From positions 121,356,331 to 121,420,330 of the forward strand of contig CM037585.1 in NCBI GenBank assembly GCA_021018995.1: a stretch of 64,000 bases of DNA. Reading direction: 5' to 3'. Positions 32,043 through 44,914 of the stretch are shown here, piece after piece. This DNA is from Chloranthus sessilifolius (taxonomy: Eukaryota > Streptophyta > Magnoliopsida > Chloranthales > Chloranthaceae). The translations under genes and the position numbers were made by a program. The notes beneath the pieces were generated by a model. It had not been told where the DNA came from. It worked only from the letters and a program-made list of their open reading frames with translations, and searched no databases. Each line of letters starts with the position of its first letter. The stretch's first letter is position 1.

Positions 32043-35000
32043 CTAAGAGTAGAACCGTCGGACGTATCCAGCGTTGATGGGCTCAGGAAGATGATCTCCG
32101 TCCATGGTGGCGAGGCGGATGGCGTATCCTGACAGCACTTCTCGAATGACGTATGGTCCTTCCCAGTTCGGCTTGAATTTTCCCCTTGGATCGGCGTGGA
32201 GGGATGGGAAGATCTTCTTTAGCACAGTGTCTCCTACCTTTAGATCTCGACCGCGGACACATTTATTGTAAGCGCGTGCGATTCACCCCTGGTAAACTTG
32301 AGTGTGGCATAAGGCTAGGAGTCTCTTTTCATCCAGTAAGTTCAGCTGATCAAAGTGTGATCACTCTCTTTTCGCTTTGGGTAAGCCTGATTCCATGAAG
32401 ATTCAGAGCGAGGGTACTTCAACCTCTACCGGGAGGACGGCCTCGGTTCCATACACAAGGGAGAATGGTGTTGCCCCTGTAGCAGTACAGATCGACGCTC
32501 GATAGGCCCACAAAGCAAATGACAGCATTTCGCTCCAATCTCGGTAAGTGACGACCATTTTCTCGAGGATGTGGACGACTGTCTTGTTCGCGGCTTCCAC
32601 GGCTCCATTAGTTTGAGGCCGATAAGGGGACGAGCGATGGTGCTTGATCTTGTATTGCTCGCAGAAGTCTCAGATGTGCTTATTCGCAAAGTTTGTGCCA
32701 TTGTCCGTGATAATATCTTTGGGTACTCCGAATCGGCACACAATATTATTCTTGAGAAACTTCTCGACGTGACTAGCAGTGACGTTGGCATATGACACCG
32801 CTTCTACCCACTTGGTGAAGTATTCGATGGCGATGAGGATGAACCGATGTCCGTTTGATGCTTTTGGATTAATCATTCCGACAATGCCAAGGCCCCAGGT
32901 AGCAAATGGCCAAGGAGTGGTCATTCAGTGAAGATCAATGGCAGGAGCGTGTATCAGACTGGAGTGTTCTTGACACTTATAATATTTTTGAACATGTTTA
33001 CAGCAATCTGATTCCATGGTGGTCCAAAAGTATCCTTGCCGCAGAATTTTCTTAGTGAGCATGTGACCGCTAACGTGGGCTCCGCACACTCCCTCATGGA
33101 TCTCTTTCATGATATTGACCGCTTCACTTTCAGTAAGGCACCTGAGTAAGATGTTATTGTATGATCGCTTGTAGAGGCATTCCCCGCAAATGACATAACC
33201 TACCGCTAAACGTTGAATGGTCCGTCGGTCTGTCTTGGATGTACCCTCTGGGAAGGTTAGGGTCTCAAGGAAATTCTTGATATCTGAGAACCAAGGTGGC
33301 TCATCATTAGGCTTTGTAGGTTCCTCAATCTGGAGGCAGAAGGCTGGCTCATTCCTCTGTTTGATCACGATCAGCTTCATCTCGACACCATAGGAGATTT
33401 CAATCAATGACGCCAAAGTTGCTAATGCATCGGCAAAGCGATTCCTTATCCAGGGGACGTATGAGCAAGTCACATCTTGGAAGCAAGCTATCAGATCCTC
33501 GAGGTGTTCATGATAGGGGATCAGCTTCTCATCTTTCGTCTTCCAATCGCCATTCGTCTGGCATATAATTAACTGTGAATCTCCAAATACTCGAAGGTGA
33601 GTTATATTCAGATCGAGAGCCGCTTGCAGACCAGCGGCGCAAGCTTCGTACTCAGCCATGTTGTTAGTGCAAGGGAAGTTGAGCTTGATAGAGACGGGTA
33701 CGTGGGATCCTTTCGGTGAAATCAGAATGGCATCAACTCCTTGACCCTCGGCATTGGCAGCCCCGTCAAAGTGCATTACCCATGATTCCTCTACCTCCTC
33801 CGTATCGTCTTCCATCATGAACAAGATAGCTTCATCTGGGAATTCGGTTCTTAACGGCTCATAGTCAGGTAAAGGATTATCAGCAAGATGATCAGCAAGC
33901 GCCTGCCCCTTGATTGATTTCTTAGTGACGTACGTGATGTCGAATTCAGATAATAAAAGTTGCCATCGTGCAGTTCGTTCAGTGAGAGCCGGTTTTTCGA
34001 ACAAGTATTTTAACGGATCCATTCGGGCTAAAAGCAAAACGGCTTGGGATAACAAATAGTGGCGGAGCCTCTGAGTAGTCCATATAAGAGCTAAGAATGC
34101 TTTCTCTAGATGAGAATAGCGCGTCTCGTAATCAGTGAATTTCTTGCTCAGATAGTAAATGGCCTGCTCTCTTCTTCCTGTTTCATCGTGCTGCCTTAGG
34201 ACACATCCCATCGAAACATCAGTCGTGGAGAGATACATCAAGAGTGGTCTCCCTAGCTCAGGTGGTACCAAAATAGGTGGATTAAGGAGGTAGCTTTTGA
34301 TTTTTTTGAACACTGCCTGACAATCCTCGTTCCATTCGACGAGCGAATTCTTCCTTAGTAACTTGAAGATTGGCGTGTAGATTGGAGTTAGCTGTGTAAT
34401 GAACCGACTGATATACTGTATTCTACCCAGAAACCCTCTAACCTCTTTCTCAGTAGACGGCGATGGCATTTCAGTGATGGCTTTAACTTTGATTGGATCG
34501 ACCTCGATCCCCCTCTTACTGACGATGAACCCTAGCAGTTTCCCTGACATAGCCCCGAACGTGCACTTTTGTGGATTCAGATGTAGTCTATATTTCCTCA
34601 GTCTTTCGAACAACTTCTGAAGGTTTACCAGATGGTCGCTTCGCTCTGGTGACTTGGCTATCATGTCGTCGACATACACTTCAATCTCTCGGTGCATCAT
34701 GTCATGGTACGCTTAATCGGCATTCTTCAGCCCGAATGGCATCACTCGATAGCAGAAGGTTCCCCAGGGGGTAATGAACGATGTCTTCTCGCGATCAACC
34801 TTTGCCATTTTTATTTGATTGTATCCTGAGAATCCATCCATAAAATAAAGCATCCCGTGCTTAGCTGTGTTATCAACCAAGATGTCGATGTGTGGTAGTC
34901 GGAAATCGTCCTTTGGGCTCGCTCTGTTCAAATTACGGAAATCGATACACATGCGGACCTTTCCATCCTTCTTCGGCACAGGTACAGTATTGGCTAGCCA

Positions 35001-37062
35001 TTGCGGGTACTTGGATACCATGAGAAACCCTGCATCGTATTGCTTGATGACCTCATCTTTGACTTTCAGCATCCATTCGGGTCGGAGACGTCTCAGCTTC
35101 TACTTGACTGGCTTCATATCAAGGTAGAGGGGCAACTCATGCTCGACCAAATCGATATCCAGACCAGGCATGTCCTCGTACGACCAGGCAAAAACGTCTT
35201 GGTATGACCGAAGGAAGTCGATCATGCCTTTTCTTTCCTCAGGAGACAGTGGCATTCCGATCTTGGTTATTCTAGGAACCTCCTCAGTTCCTAGATTGAC
35301 GTCTTCGGTCTCTTCGACAATGGGGGTAGGGTCATACTCAAAGTCAGCAAATCGATCAAGGAGCTCATTGGGGAGCTCCTCGAAGGGGACATCCTCGTCT
35401 AGACTCGTGATCCCTACCTCTTATTGTATTTCTACAGGGAAGGGGTCGATTTCACGTGGGACGGGTATTTTTATTAAGACATCCTTTTGTGGGACATTTT
35501 CTGGAATTTTAAATGACAATATTTTTGGACTTTGGATTTTTTCAATATTTTTGAGATTTTGTATTTTTTCCATGTTTTTGAGATTTTTGTTCTCTTCTAT
35601 GTTTTTGAGATTTTTGTTTTCTTCGGAGACGGGCCCTTGGCAAGGCGGGTTTGCATATATACAAGGTATTGCTTGCCAAGGGCTTATCTCACTTTTTATA
35701 GGTTATTTTTTTTTTAGAAACGGGTGCCAAACTTTAGGCCACTTCCTGCTTCCAGAGTTTGGGGCAAAGATGCCCAGTTGCGTACCTGAGGGGCCGCTTC
35801 TTTACCTGTTGGGATGGAGGATGCTGACTGATATGGCTCATTGGAGTCAGCCTCCATCATGTTGATCTCCATTTCGTCTGAGATCATGTCTTCAAACGAT
35901 AACTCGGTTTTGTGGTGATTTACCACAGGGGTGGCTTGTTCAGGTACCGACCGTCATTCCTCAAAAAGGGATAACGCGGCCAAATCTATCTCCAAGCTGG
36001 GAAGGGAGATATGGGGATTGGTGGGATGGACTGGGGCTAGGGTTTTGTGTGGGGTCAAATGAGTTACCCCATTTTGATCGATCTTTACGACCCCTGCACT
36101 GACAAAGGAATCCCTGATGTGCGGCCTAGGGCGAGGCTTCTCCTCTATGTTGATTCCTCGAGCTTTTGTTGTTGCGGTAACCCTAGCTTTCTCTTTGGCC
36201 TCTCGGACCTCCTCCTCTGTGGGCTTGTATCCTAACCCTAATCGAACCTTCTGTCCCTTAGCCACAACTGGCTCTCTTCGGCCTTGTAATTTGGGTCCCA
36301 AATCCCTTCCTTTCTAATAGCCCCACTTTTGGAGCATCGCCACTGCTGCTACCATTTCGCCGTTGGTTGCTGAAGTGATGTTTCTAGGGGTTCTTGGCCT
36401 ACAGCCGACACCTCATATTCAAAACTGTGCAGATCGGTGTCTTCCTCAGTATGTGGCACATCCACTACCTTAGGATTTTCAATGTTGTGGGTGGCCTTGT
36501 CTTTCTCATCGTGCCCTTCACCAATGATGATGATCACCTTCTGTCATGATATGAATTTCAATTTTTGATGGAGGGTAGAAGGTATCGCCCCAACCTCATG
36601 CAACCATGGGCGTCCTATCAGTAGGTTAAAAGAGGATTTGATATCCATCACTTGGAATGGTATGGAAAAGGTCATGGGCCCAATTACGAGATCAAGGCCA
36701 ACTTCTCCCATGATCTCCCGCCTTGTGTTATCAAAACCTCGAGCACTCGTCCTTGTTGGCCTCAACATGCAGGGGTCCACCCCAATTTTGGTGGCAGTTC
36801 TCAATGGGCATACATTCAATGCAGATCCGTTGTCAATTAAAACCAAGGGAATTATCATGTTCCCGGATTCTACAGTGATGTTGAGAGGTTTAGAATGACT
36901 ATTTCCCTCCTCTGGCAGGTCCGCATCCGAAAAAGATATGGCATTGGGAGCCATCACTTGACCAATTATCTGCCCAACTTCATCCTGGCTGACTTGAAGT
37001 GATACATGAGAATTTTTCAACGCCCCCATTAATGCTTGGAAATGGAGTGGGGATGTCATCAA
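32043..37062 (-). pseudogene. Tat pol: protease, RT, RNase H, second RNase H, integrase
   Basis: Protease 37062-36544 has LIDNGSALNVCP and FNLLIGRPWLHEVGA. RT from about 35440 has PVPKKDGKVRMCIDFRNLN and, after a stop and short deletion near 34705, YVDDMIAKS. The long block 34700-32925 then gives the RT thumb, RNase H (LSKKFTDYETRYSHLEKAF) and a second RNase H whose four acidic residues are visible (HFDGAA, MAEYEAC, FGDSQLI, RFADALA). Integrase follows with TDNGTNFANK and NGAVEAANK. Its first catalytic Asp is replaced (WGLGIVG where WGIDVIG is usual). It ends at 32043 (GDHLPEPINAGYVRRFYS). From RT onwards it is nearly one frame broken by a few stops. Confidence 0.9.
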
Positions 37063-39176
37063 TAAATCCTATACAGTAATATGGGTCGGCATTCTTTTCA
37101 GCTGAGTCTCCAGTATATGTTCTCGAGATCTTCCCCGACCTGGTAACAAAGTCCACGGCTCCCTCTCTGCTGCTGCTGCTACCAGCGTTAGCATTGGTTT
37201 GCTCGTAGCTCAGCGGGACCTGATGTGGATCATAGGTTGGTCTTGAGAGCTGGAATGGTATGGCTATCGGTGTCTGGAGTACATGTACTGATGGCTCTGG
37301 GAGGGTAGGTAAGACATGGCTTTCCTCCGTGATGGATGGGGGGGTAGCAAAATTTGGCCAGGTAGGGGTGGTGAGGTTTAATGGTGGTTGCATCGGGGGT
37401 AATGGTGTGGGTGTATGCCATTGATAATTGATGGGTGCAGGCAAAGGGTTGGGGGTTTGATGGGCCATGAGGGAATTGACAGAGGTGGTAGAGTTTGCAT
37501 GTGATTGATCTGACGATAATGGGGTGGGAGCAGGCCATTGGTAATTTATTGGCGGTGGGGGATTGGGGGTTTATTGGTTTATTGGGTAATGGATGGGGGT
37601 GGTGGAATATGGTTGATACACATTCATTTGTACGTAGTTAATGAGAGTGGATGGTGGGAAATAGGCCCTAAGATCTAGGGGTTCAACTGTTGGTGTAGGG
37701 GTAGGAAAATAATCATGATTCGGGGTTCAATCACCCCAACAGTTCCTTCTCCTAGATTTCTCTGCCTTGGTGCCACCAACATTTCTGGATTACAAATGAA
37801 GTCTGACGGATCAAACTCCAATTCTTCTTCAAATTCTTCTACCATCCCTATGGTGGGTCTGGGACCTGCTATTTCGGTAGGGTGTGGTGGTAAAGGCACC
37901 TGATGGATATTCGCATGCTGACTTGCATGGGTGGGTGCAGGGGGAATGATCTTTCCAGCATCGATTAAGTCCTAGACTGCGTGCTTCAATGGGAAGCAGC
38001 GATCAGTCGGGTGACCCGTGATGAAAATTGCAATGAGTATTAGGGTCAAAATTATATGGAATCGGATTGGGAGGAGGTCGTGGTTGGAGAACAGTTATTA
38101 AACCCTTTTCAATTAATAATGGCAAAAGTACACTAAGGGATTGCCCTAAAGGCGTAAAGACTTAATCATAACGGGCTCTCCTCTCCGGGGTCATTTGCAT
38201 TCCCTGCCCATTCCCTGCCTTTATACTGGCCCGATCCTGACGGGAGCTAGTTGTGCTGCTTGGAATTGGAACGGGGCTACATTGTTATTATTGGGCCGAG
38301 TGTTCACAACATTTTGCACCTCTGCCCCTGTCCTCCTATCGTTCTTCTACTCAGTAAACCTCCTAATCCCGCTAGGGCCCCTTGAAGCATTCTTACTCAA
38401 CCGCCCTTCCCTGATGGCATCCTCACAGCGGTTGGCATTCCTCACCAAATCAGCAAAACTGGATTGCTGTTGATATACAAGAAAATCAGAAATCACTGGT
38501 AGAGTGTTCTTTGAAATCATCTCTATCTGCTCATCGTCCGGTATTCTATTTCTGACTTGAGCTGCCAGTGCTCTCTATCGCCCCAAGTAGTCGCTGAAGG
38601 TCTCATTCTGGTTCTTCTTTAAACGGGCCAAGTCAGACTTGCGCGGTTCAATATCAGTATTATAGACATACTGTTCTTTGAACAAATGTGTCAAATCCTT
38701 CCATGTCTTCATCATGGATGGTTCAAGAGATGTGAACCACCTTAGGGCTGGTCCGGTCAAACTTTTCTGAAAGACTTTTATTAGCACATGTCCCCGCAGT
38801 AGGATTGCAAGTGCGCAATAGGATTGGCTGTGCTATTATACTTGTCGAATACTGGTATTTTAAATTTGGGGGGCAGGGGGGCCTCAGAAAACAGACACAA
38901 ATCCGTGAAATTTGTGGCGTGGATTTCAGCGCCACCCATCTTTAGCAACTATTTCTGGATCTTGTCTAGCTGCTCCCTTAACTGTTCTGATTCTTTGGAC
39001 ATGGGGGCCAACTTTTCAACAGCCGGCAGAGACTCACTTTGCGCTATCAAGGGTGAGGTAACTATAAGTGGAGGATTAACAGTGGTCATTGTCCCGGCGT
39101 AGGCATCACTGTTTCTGATCTCGTCCTCTTCATACTGCTGATCTACGTAGGGGGCAGTGAGGACGGGATTCTCAAC

Positions 39177-39598
39177 CTATTGCTGTATGAACTGGATGGG
39201 ATTGGATTGGATGTGGGTTGGGTGTTCCCCTTGAATGTAAGGGAAGCGTTGTGGGGTGATGGGATGGGTGGTAGTTTGGTTTAGGAGTGGGGCCTGATAA
39301 GGCCATTGAGTATGGGGGAAGGTTTGGAGATGGCCTTGGGGTGTGGGGCCATGGGGGAATTGGGTTTGGGAGATGACATGGGTTTGACCTAGCTGTGAAG
39401 ATTGGGTTAGGTGTTGGGGGTGTTGTGGAAGGTATGAGTGTGGGGTTTGGGTTTGGGCCATGAACCCTTGATCATTTTGAGCCATAGGCCACTGATGGGT
39501 TTGGGCCATGGGCCCCTGGTAGATTTGCGCCATGGGCCTTGGATAGGTTTGGGCCAATGGGCCTGGGTAGGTTTGGGCCATGGGCCCTTGATGAGTCT
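39177..39598 (-). repeat. Gag repeat array, part 1 (GGGCCCATGGCCCAAACC)
   Basis: Tandem 21-27-bp units encode P-M-A-Q-T-x-Q on the minus strand. The array continues at 42007-42640 beyond the inserted LTR, so it was one array before the insertion. Confidence 0.8.
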
Positions 39599-40179
39599 TG
39601 TAACGTCCCAGAAATTTCGTATTTTAAATGGTTCACCTCGGGATGTGGACCAAATGGTCACGTGTTTGACCGGGTCAATTTTAACTTGAGTTAACTTAAG
39701 ATTGGTAATCTTGAGTGAAAAATTCATGTTAATGGAGGGTAGTGAAAATAAGTGTTGTATTGCACACACGTACGCTAGATGGTTATAGACGCTTAACACC
39801 CAATCTAAGGATAAGACTATAAGAATGAAAGAAAGGGGAAATAAAGGGTTTGAATAGAGTAGTTGAGAAGGGAGTTAAGAGAAAGAGAGAGAGAGAGTGT
39901 AAGGTAAATGTGAGAAATCACACGAAGGCATTGAATACTGTTCTTTGATCTTAGCTCGCAAAGTCTAACGGATCGAGCTCGGGATCGAAGAGAGATTTTT
40001 GTTGTGGGTTTGAGAAACCCTAGCAAACTAGGGTCTTGGATCAAGAAATCCAACCGATTGAAGGTTTATTTTCTTATATTAATGTAAATTAGAAAGCTAC
40101 GATATGAAATCAATGATGAATCTGCATAAGGGAGTGATGATAATTGCTAGGGATAACAAATTCGATCCATAGCTGAGGA

Positions 40180-40470
40180 GAGACAAATTCGTTCAATCGA
40201 AATGAGAATCCGATCGAACGAATTTGGCCTAAGAAGAAGATATGAATTGAGAAAAAGGTTTCTGAGTAAATCAATCGAACGATTTGAAAATCGTTCGTTC
40301 GATTTAGAAACCGTTCAATCGAAATAAAAATCAATTGAACGGTTTGCTCAGAAGATAAAGAAGTCAAAGGAGAATTCGTTCGAACGAAATAAAATTCGTT
40401 CGAAGATATGAAATTCGTTCGAACGATATGAAATTCGTTCAAACGATTTAAAAACCGTTCGATCGATTTG
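40180..40470 (+). repeat. Array of TTCGTTCGAACGAA palindromes
   Basis: About ten full or partial copies of the CGTTCGAACG core with A/T flanks. Same place in the LTR as the ATCGATTAATCGAT and TTGATCGATCAA arrays of the related LTRs. Confidence 0.85.
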
Positions 40471-41507
40471 GTTAAAATTAGGCTTTGATGCCTAATTTAG
40501 CTTGTTAATGAATTGTAAGAGAATTTAAACTTTTTAAACCACTGTTTAGACTTAGTAGTGATATTTGTCATGCATTGATCATGCCTAGGTTAAGCCGAAC
40601 CGTTGAATACTCATAGAAAGATTGGGTTTGAGGATTCAAAGGTTCGAGACGTGTGTAAGGTAGGGGAATATCTAACTAATATACCATATTGCGAGCACGT
40701 ATGTAATGATAGTGTACGATGCATGTTTCTTTAAATTTTGTTTTCGAATTATCATAGAAATAATGTAAAAAGTAAAGTAGATGGCAATAGTGCATATGTT
40801 TACATAAGTAAAAGAGAAATTGGTTAAGTAAAGAAGATCATCCCAGGGATGTAGGAATACACAGGCATCGCAGAAATGCAATAGACAAGTTACATCCCAG
40901 GGATGTGAGGTGGATAAAAGATCCATGTTAAAGAAATGAACAGTAAGCATGAATGTACGGGCTGAGTGTTATTAACTATTAGCACAAATTCACGGTGAAT
41001 AACTATATTTATTGCACAATTCGATTTAAGGTTTAGAGAATACCCAACCGACGCCAAGGATAACCGTATGTGGCGGGATATCCGTAATGCACGTGGCTAA
41101 TCCAGATAATGAGACATCCCAGGGATGTATAGTAGTATTAAGCTCGTCGCCTAAGAAAAAGGGACGAGGAAAATTCTATGAAAAATAGTCTGATTAGACA
41201 ACGATGGAGGGTATTCCATCGGGGCTCGATACTATATTGCTCGGGGATTATTTAAGTTAAGATTTAAGTCATGATCTCAGCCTGGTTGCAACTAAGGAAA
41301 CTAGTAGTTATTGAAAGAAATGCATGATTAGAATGACATAAGTAGTCATATCGTTTTGTCACATCTTAAAGTTATTTTCAAGAAATAATTTAATTATGAA
41401 TGCATGTCTATTCTTTTCATGAAATATATGATTGTAAAATGGATATATTTGCTGTGATATTGCCCTATTGAGCTAGGATGTAGCTCACCCTTTGACTATA
41501 TGCCACA

Positions 41508-41624
41508 GGTGATGGTTTAGAATTTGATGAGAGTGTAGGAATTGCCACGGACGAGGGTGATCCTGGTGATTCGGAGTACTTTCCGAGGGAGGAGACTGAG
41601 CCACCTCTGGAGAGATTCTTCTAG
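41508..41624 (+). other. Candidate acidic coding segment (solo LTR in gag)
   Basis: After CACAG the frame is open for 38 codons and ends GDSEYFPREETEPPLERFF then TAG. The upstream TGACTATATGCCACAG is in the same phase as in the other copies. Confidence 0.45.
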
Positions 41625-42006
41625 AAGATCTTCGCTGCGTATTTTGGTTTGTTTTGATAGTTTAAGGAAGAGAATTACGGCTTGGTACGTCCAGCCTTAT
41701 TTTTGAGAGTAAATGAATATGTAATATTCTTTTGTCGAACCATTGAGAGTGACCATAGTTACGGCACTAATGGTTCGGGTTGGTTCTTTTGTTCATGAGG
41801 AGTCATGAAATTAGAACTATCTTTTGGGCATGTGCTTTTTTTAGATTAACATACTGTAAAAATAGGAGAATTATTTTGCTTTATTTTCTTTTATTTACTA
41901 TTATGATTGGGATGTATCAAGTGTTCCGCACTTACATTATGGGGCTTGGCCTTATGGGATGTGCAGATGGCACAGGTTTCGGAGTGCCAAAATTCGGGCT
42001 GTCACA

Positions 42007-42640
42007 AGTCTGGCCCAATGGGCCTTGATGGGTTTGGGCCATGGGCCCTTGGTGGGTTTGACCCCATGGGCCTTGTTGGGTTTGGGCCCTGGGCCATGGG
42101 TGGGTCTAACCCAATGGGCCTTTTGGGTTTGGGTCCTGGGTGGGTCTGGCCCAATGGGCCTTGTTGGGTCTAGGCCATGGCCCCTTGGTGGGTCTAGCCC
42201 AATGGGCCTTATTGGGTCTGGGCCATGGGCCCTTGATGGGTTTGGCCAAATGGGCCTTGTTAGGGCTGGGTTGGGCCCTTGGTGGGCCTAGCCCAATCGA
42301 CCTTGTTGGGTATGGGTCATGGGCCCTTGATGGGTCTAGCCCGATGGACCTTGTTGGGTTTGGGCCATGGGCCATTGGTGGATTTGAGCCATGGACCCCT
42401 GATGGGTTTGGATTTGATGGGTTTGGCCCAATGGGCCCTGGGGGATATGGGTAATGGGGTTTTGGGCCAATGGGCCTTGGGGATGATGGGTAGTGGGGTA
42501 TTGGGCCATGGGGCCCTGGAGATCATGGATGGTGGGGTATTGGGCCAGGGGGCCCTGAGACAAGTGGGAAAAAGGGTTTTGGGCCAATGGGCCTTGAGGT
42601 GTGTGGGTGGTGAGAGGTTGGGCCATGGGGCATGTGGGTG
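42007..42640 (-). repeat. Gag repeat array, part 2
   Basis: Continuation of the GGGCCCATGGCCCAAACC-type units, here more degenerate, with several frame changes. Confidence 0.8.
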
Positions 42641-43904
42641 ATGGGGGTTTGGATGGTGTGAACTATGGGAGATTGATGGGGGTCATGGGAGAGTGAGGCA
42701 TGGAGATTAGCTAAGGTGTGGGATGGATTCATGGATGTGGGGTGTGGAGGAGAGATATTTTGGGAAGCCCTCCATGAGGAGTATGTTTGGAACATCTCCT
42801 CCATCATGGCCATGGAAGGGGGGTGGGATGTGGATGGTGGATTTAAGGGGTGATGGGGTATAAATAGGATGGAGGTGGTGGAAAAATTGGGCATGGCTAT
42901 GGTAGGTGGAGGTGTATGAGGTGGATGAGGGGATGTATTGGGCATGTTTTGGGATAATGGGGGGTATGATGAGGAGGGATGAGGAAAGTTGGGCATGACC
43001 CCGGTAAAAAGGGGCATGACCCCGGTAAAAAGGGGCATGACCCGGATGGATGAGGGATTTTATGGGGGGTCGGATTGGGTGGAAGTGGTGTATGTGAATG
43101 TGGGTGGATCGGGTCTATATGGAGATGATGGGAATTGGGGCATGGATGTGGATTGGGAAAATGGATTTGGGTTTTGTATGGATGTGGATGGGAAATGAGT
43201 TGGACTTGTCATGGCTTGGGCAAAAGATGGAGAATGGGGGGTTGGATTTTGGATATTTTGGGGGGTAGTGGTTGGAAAAATGGGGGCACCAAATGGGCCA
43301 GTGACGGTAAAAGAGGGTTGGGTGAGGGGGATGGTGGAAAAGACTTCTCCCGAATGGGAGTGGGTTGGAGAGTGTGGTGGGGATGAGTCGGGATCGGCGT
43401 AAGCCGGGTCCACTACCCACGACATTCTACGGGAGCGGGTTGGGTAAGGATGCCTTGGATAAGGCCCAAAAACCTTCCTCCTTCTCCTACGGGACGGCGG
43501 AGGGCAAGATAATGTCGTTGTGTCGGCACCACAAACTATATCTTTTTGGGTTTTGATTATATATTTTTTTTGAATTTTATGAAAACTTTTTTGAAAAAAC
43601 AAAGGTTTCGAGGCCTTGGAATTCTCTTTTCAGGTGGGTCTCGTATCTCAATTCAAAACCCGCGGCGACAGTCCCGATGCACTTTGGAAGATTCGAAGGA
43701 GAACCTTCGATCTATTGAAGGCACAAAAATCGAGGCAAACTACCCGATCCCCCGAAATGAACCAAAAGAAGTTGCCTTCTCTTGACCGGCGGGAGCGTAT
43801 TGGGTGTCGGAGATGGCGGGGCCTAAACAAGACACTATGCACACTGATCGGGGAGCTCGAGAGGTGAAGAAGGCCAAGGATTCGGGCTGGAGCTATGTAG
43901 ACAG

Positions 43905-44070
43905 ACCTGGCGCAACTAATACATGCGCCCAGATTGCAGGGGACCCTTTTTACATTGGTGCAACTATTAGTTGCGCCAAGGTAAAAGTTTGGAGTTTAAA
44001 GCTGGCGCAACTATTAGTTGCGCCAATTATAAATGCCAGCTTTTTGTGCTAGCGCAACTAATACATGCGC
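43905..44070 (-). repeat. Hairpin array in the Tat leader
   Basis: Four GCGCAACTA...TAGTTGCGC-type units, some as GCGCAACTAATACATGCGC, lie upstream of gag, outside the LTRs. Confidence 0.8.
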
Positions 44071-44890
44071 CAACCAAAAATAGAGCTTTCAGATTGTTTG
44101 ACAGCAGCCACCAACACTCGAAATGAGTCACTTTTTTTGGTTTTTGTGGAAGCTAGGCTTCCGGGAACTGAGCTATTTTTTAGTGTTCGATTCCCTCCTT
44201 ACCGCACCTAACTAGCTTGAGTCCGGTATAACTCGCTAGCATGCTCCCCAAGGGTTTTAAGCTTCGAAATGAGAATTCACCCGATATACCTCTGACGTAA
44301 GCACCTTCTCAGATACTAGGTGGGCTGGGACTTTTCTGGATCATCACCACTAGGGGCTGCCGCCATACTAAGACTCGGGTGTTTATATGTTTGCCTAATC
44401 CAACCCCTTTTAAAATCTACCCCGTAAAATAAATTAATTAAGCTCCCTAACTTGGTTCAATTTTAAATTTTTTTTCAAAGCTTTTTTTTTTTTTTTTGGA
44501 AGTTTTCTTTAGTTCAAAGACCGGGGGTGATTATCCCGTGCCGCCACTACGGGCCAGCGTCCACTGATGGAATATGAGTGCACAAGTAGGCCCACCAATC
44601 GGCTAAGGCACTTTAAATGATGGAAAAGTAAGAAAATTAAAAGACAATGCTCAAGTAGGCCCGCCAATCGGCTAAGACACTAAAATGATGGAAAAGTAAG
44701 GAATTTTAAAAGACAATGCGCATGTAGGCCTGCCAATCGGCTAAGGCTCGTAAATGACGAAAAAGTAGGGGTAAGTAAAATGACTTAATCGGAGGGGTGA
44801 GTAAGAAGCAAAAATACACTTAAAAAACAGTAATAACATGTTAGTAAAAATAAAAAAAACAAAGCCAAGTTCAAGGGGAAGCTCTACAAG

Positions 44891-44912
44891 CTAGTCCCCA
44901 GCAGAGTCGCCA
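44891..44912 (-). promoter_or_regulatory. Primer binding site of the Tat element
   Basis: On the minus strand TGGCGACTCTGCTGGGGAC starts two bases after the 5' LTR. This type, ascribed to tRNA-Arg, is described for Tat/Ogre elements. Confidence 0.75.
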
Positions 44913-44914
44913 TC

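Larger units (their letters stand above)
39599..42006 (+). mobile_element. Solo Tekay-type LTR inside the Tat gag
   Basis: 2408 bp, TGTAACGTCC to GGGCTGTCACA, with AGTCT duplicated at 39594-39598 and 42007-42011. Related to the LTR at 392-2810. It contains a CGTTCGAACG array, three ACATCCCAGGGATGT palindromes (about 40838, 40890, 41103), an acidic frame and a hairpin at 41737-41776. Confidence 0.95.
37675..43602 (-). pseudogene. Tat gag with Pro/Gln-rich repeat region, split by a solo LTR
   Basis: The N-terminal part (43602-42523) is Pro/Ser/Thr-rich, with RRRRRKVFGPYPRHPYPTRS. Many repeats of the type GPMAQTHQ follow (42640-42007 and 39598-39440), with a solo Tekay LTR at 39599-42006 between them. 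The Gag core is at 38935-38575 (SLTGPALRWFTSLEPSMMKT, DLTHLFKEQYVYN). A shortened zinc-binding segment near 38030-37995 reads CNFHHGSPDRCFPLKHA. Stops and frameshifts occur throughout, and a linker leads to protease. Confidence 0.82.

Noticed and set aside
35170-35865. 231-codon plus-strand ORF
   Set aside because: Antisense to the Tat protease-RT linker, whose minus-strand reading (FADFEYDPTP, LRSYQDVFAWSYEDMPGLD) is clearly the coding one.
42106-42641. Several long ORFs on both strands with G/P/W-rich repeats
   Set aside because: Shadow frames of the GGGCCCATGGCCC repeat array of the Tat gag.
43115-43420. Minus-strand 101-codon Pro-rich ORF
   Set aside because: Alternative frame of the Pro-rich Gag N-terminus at 43602-43060.
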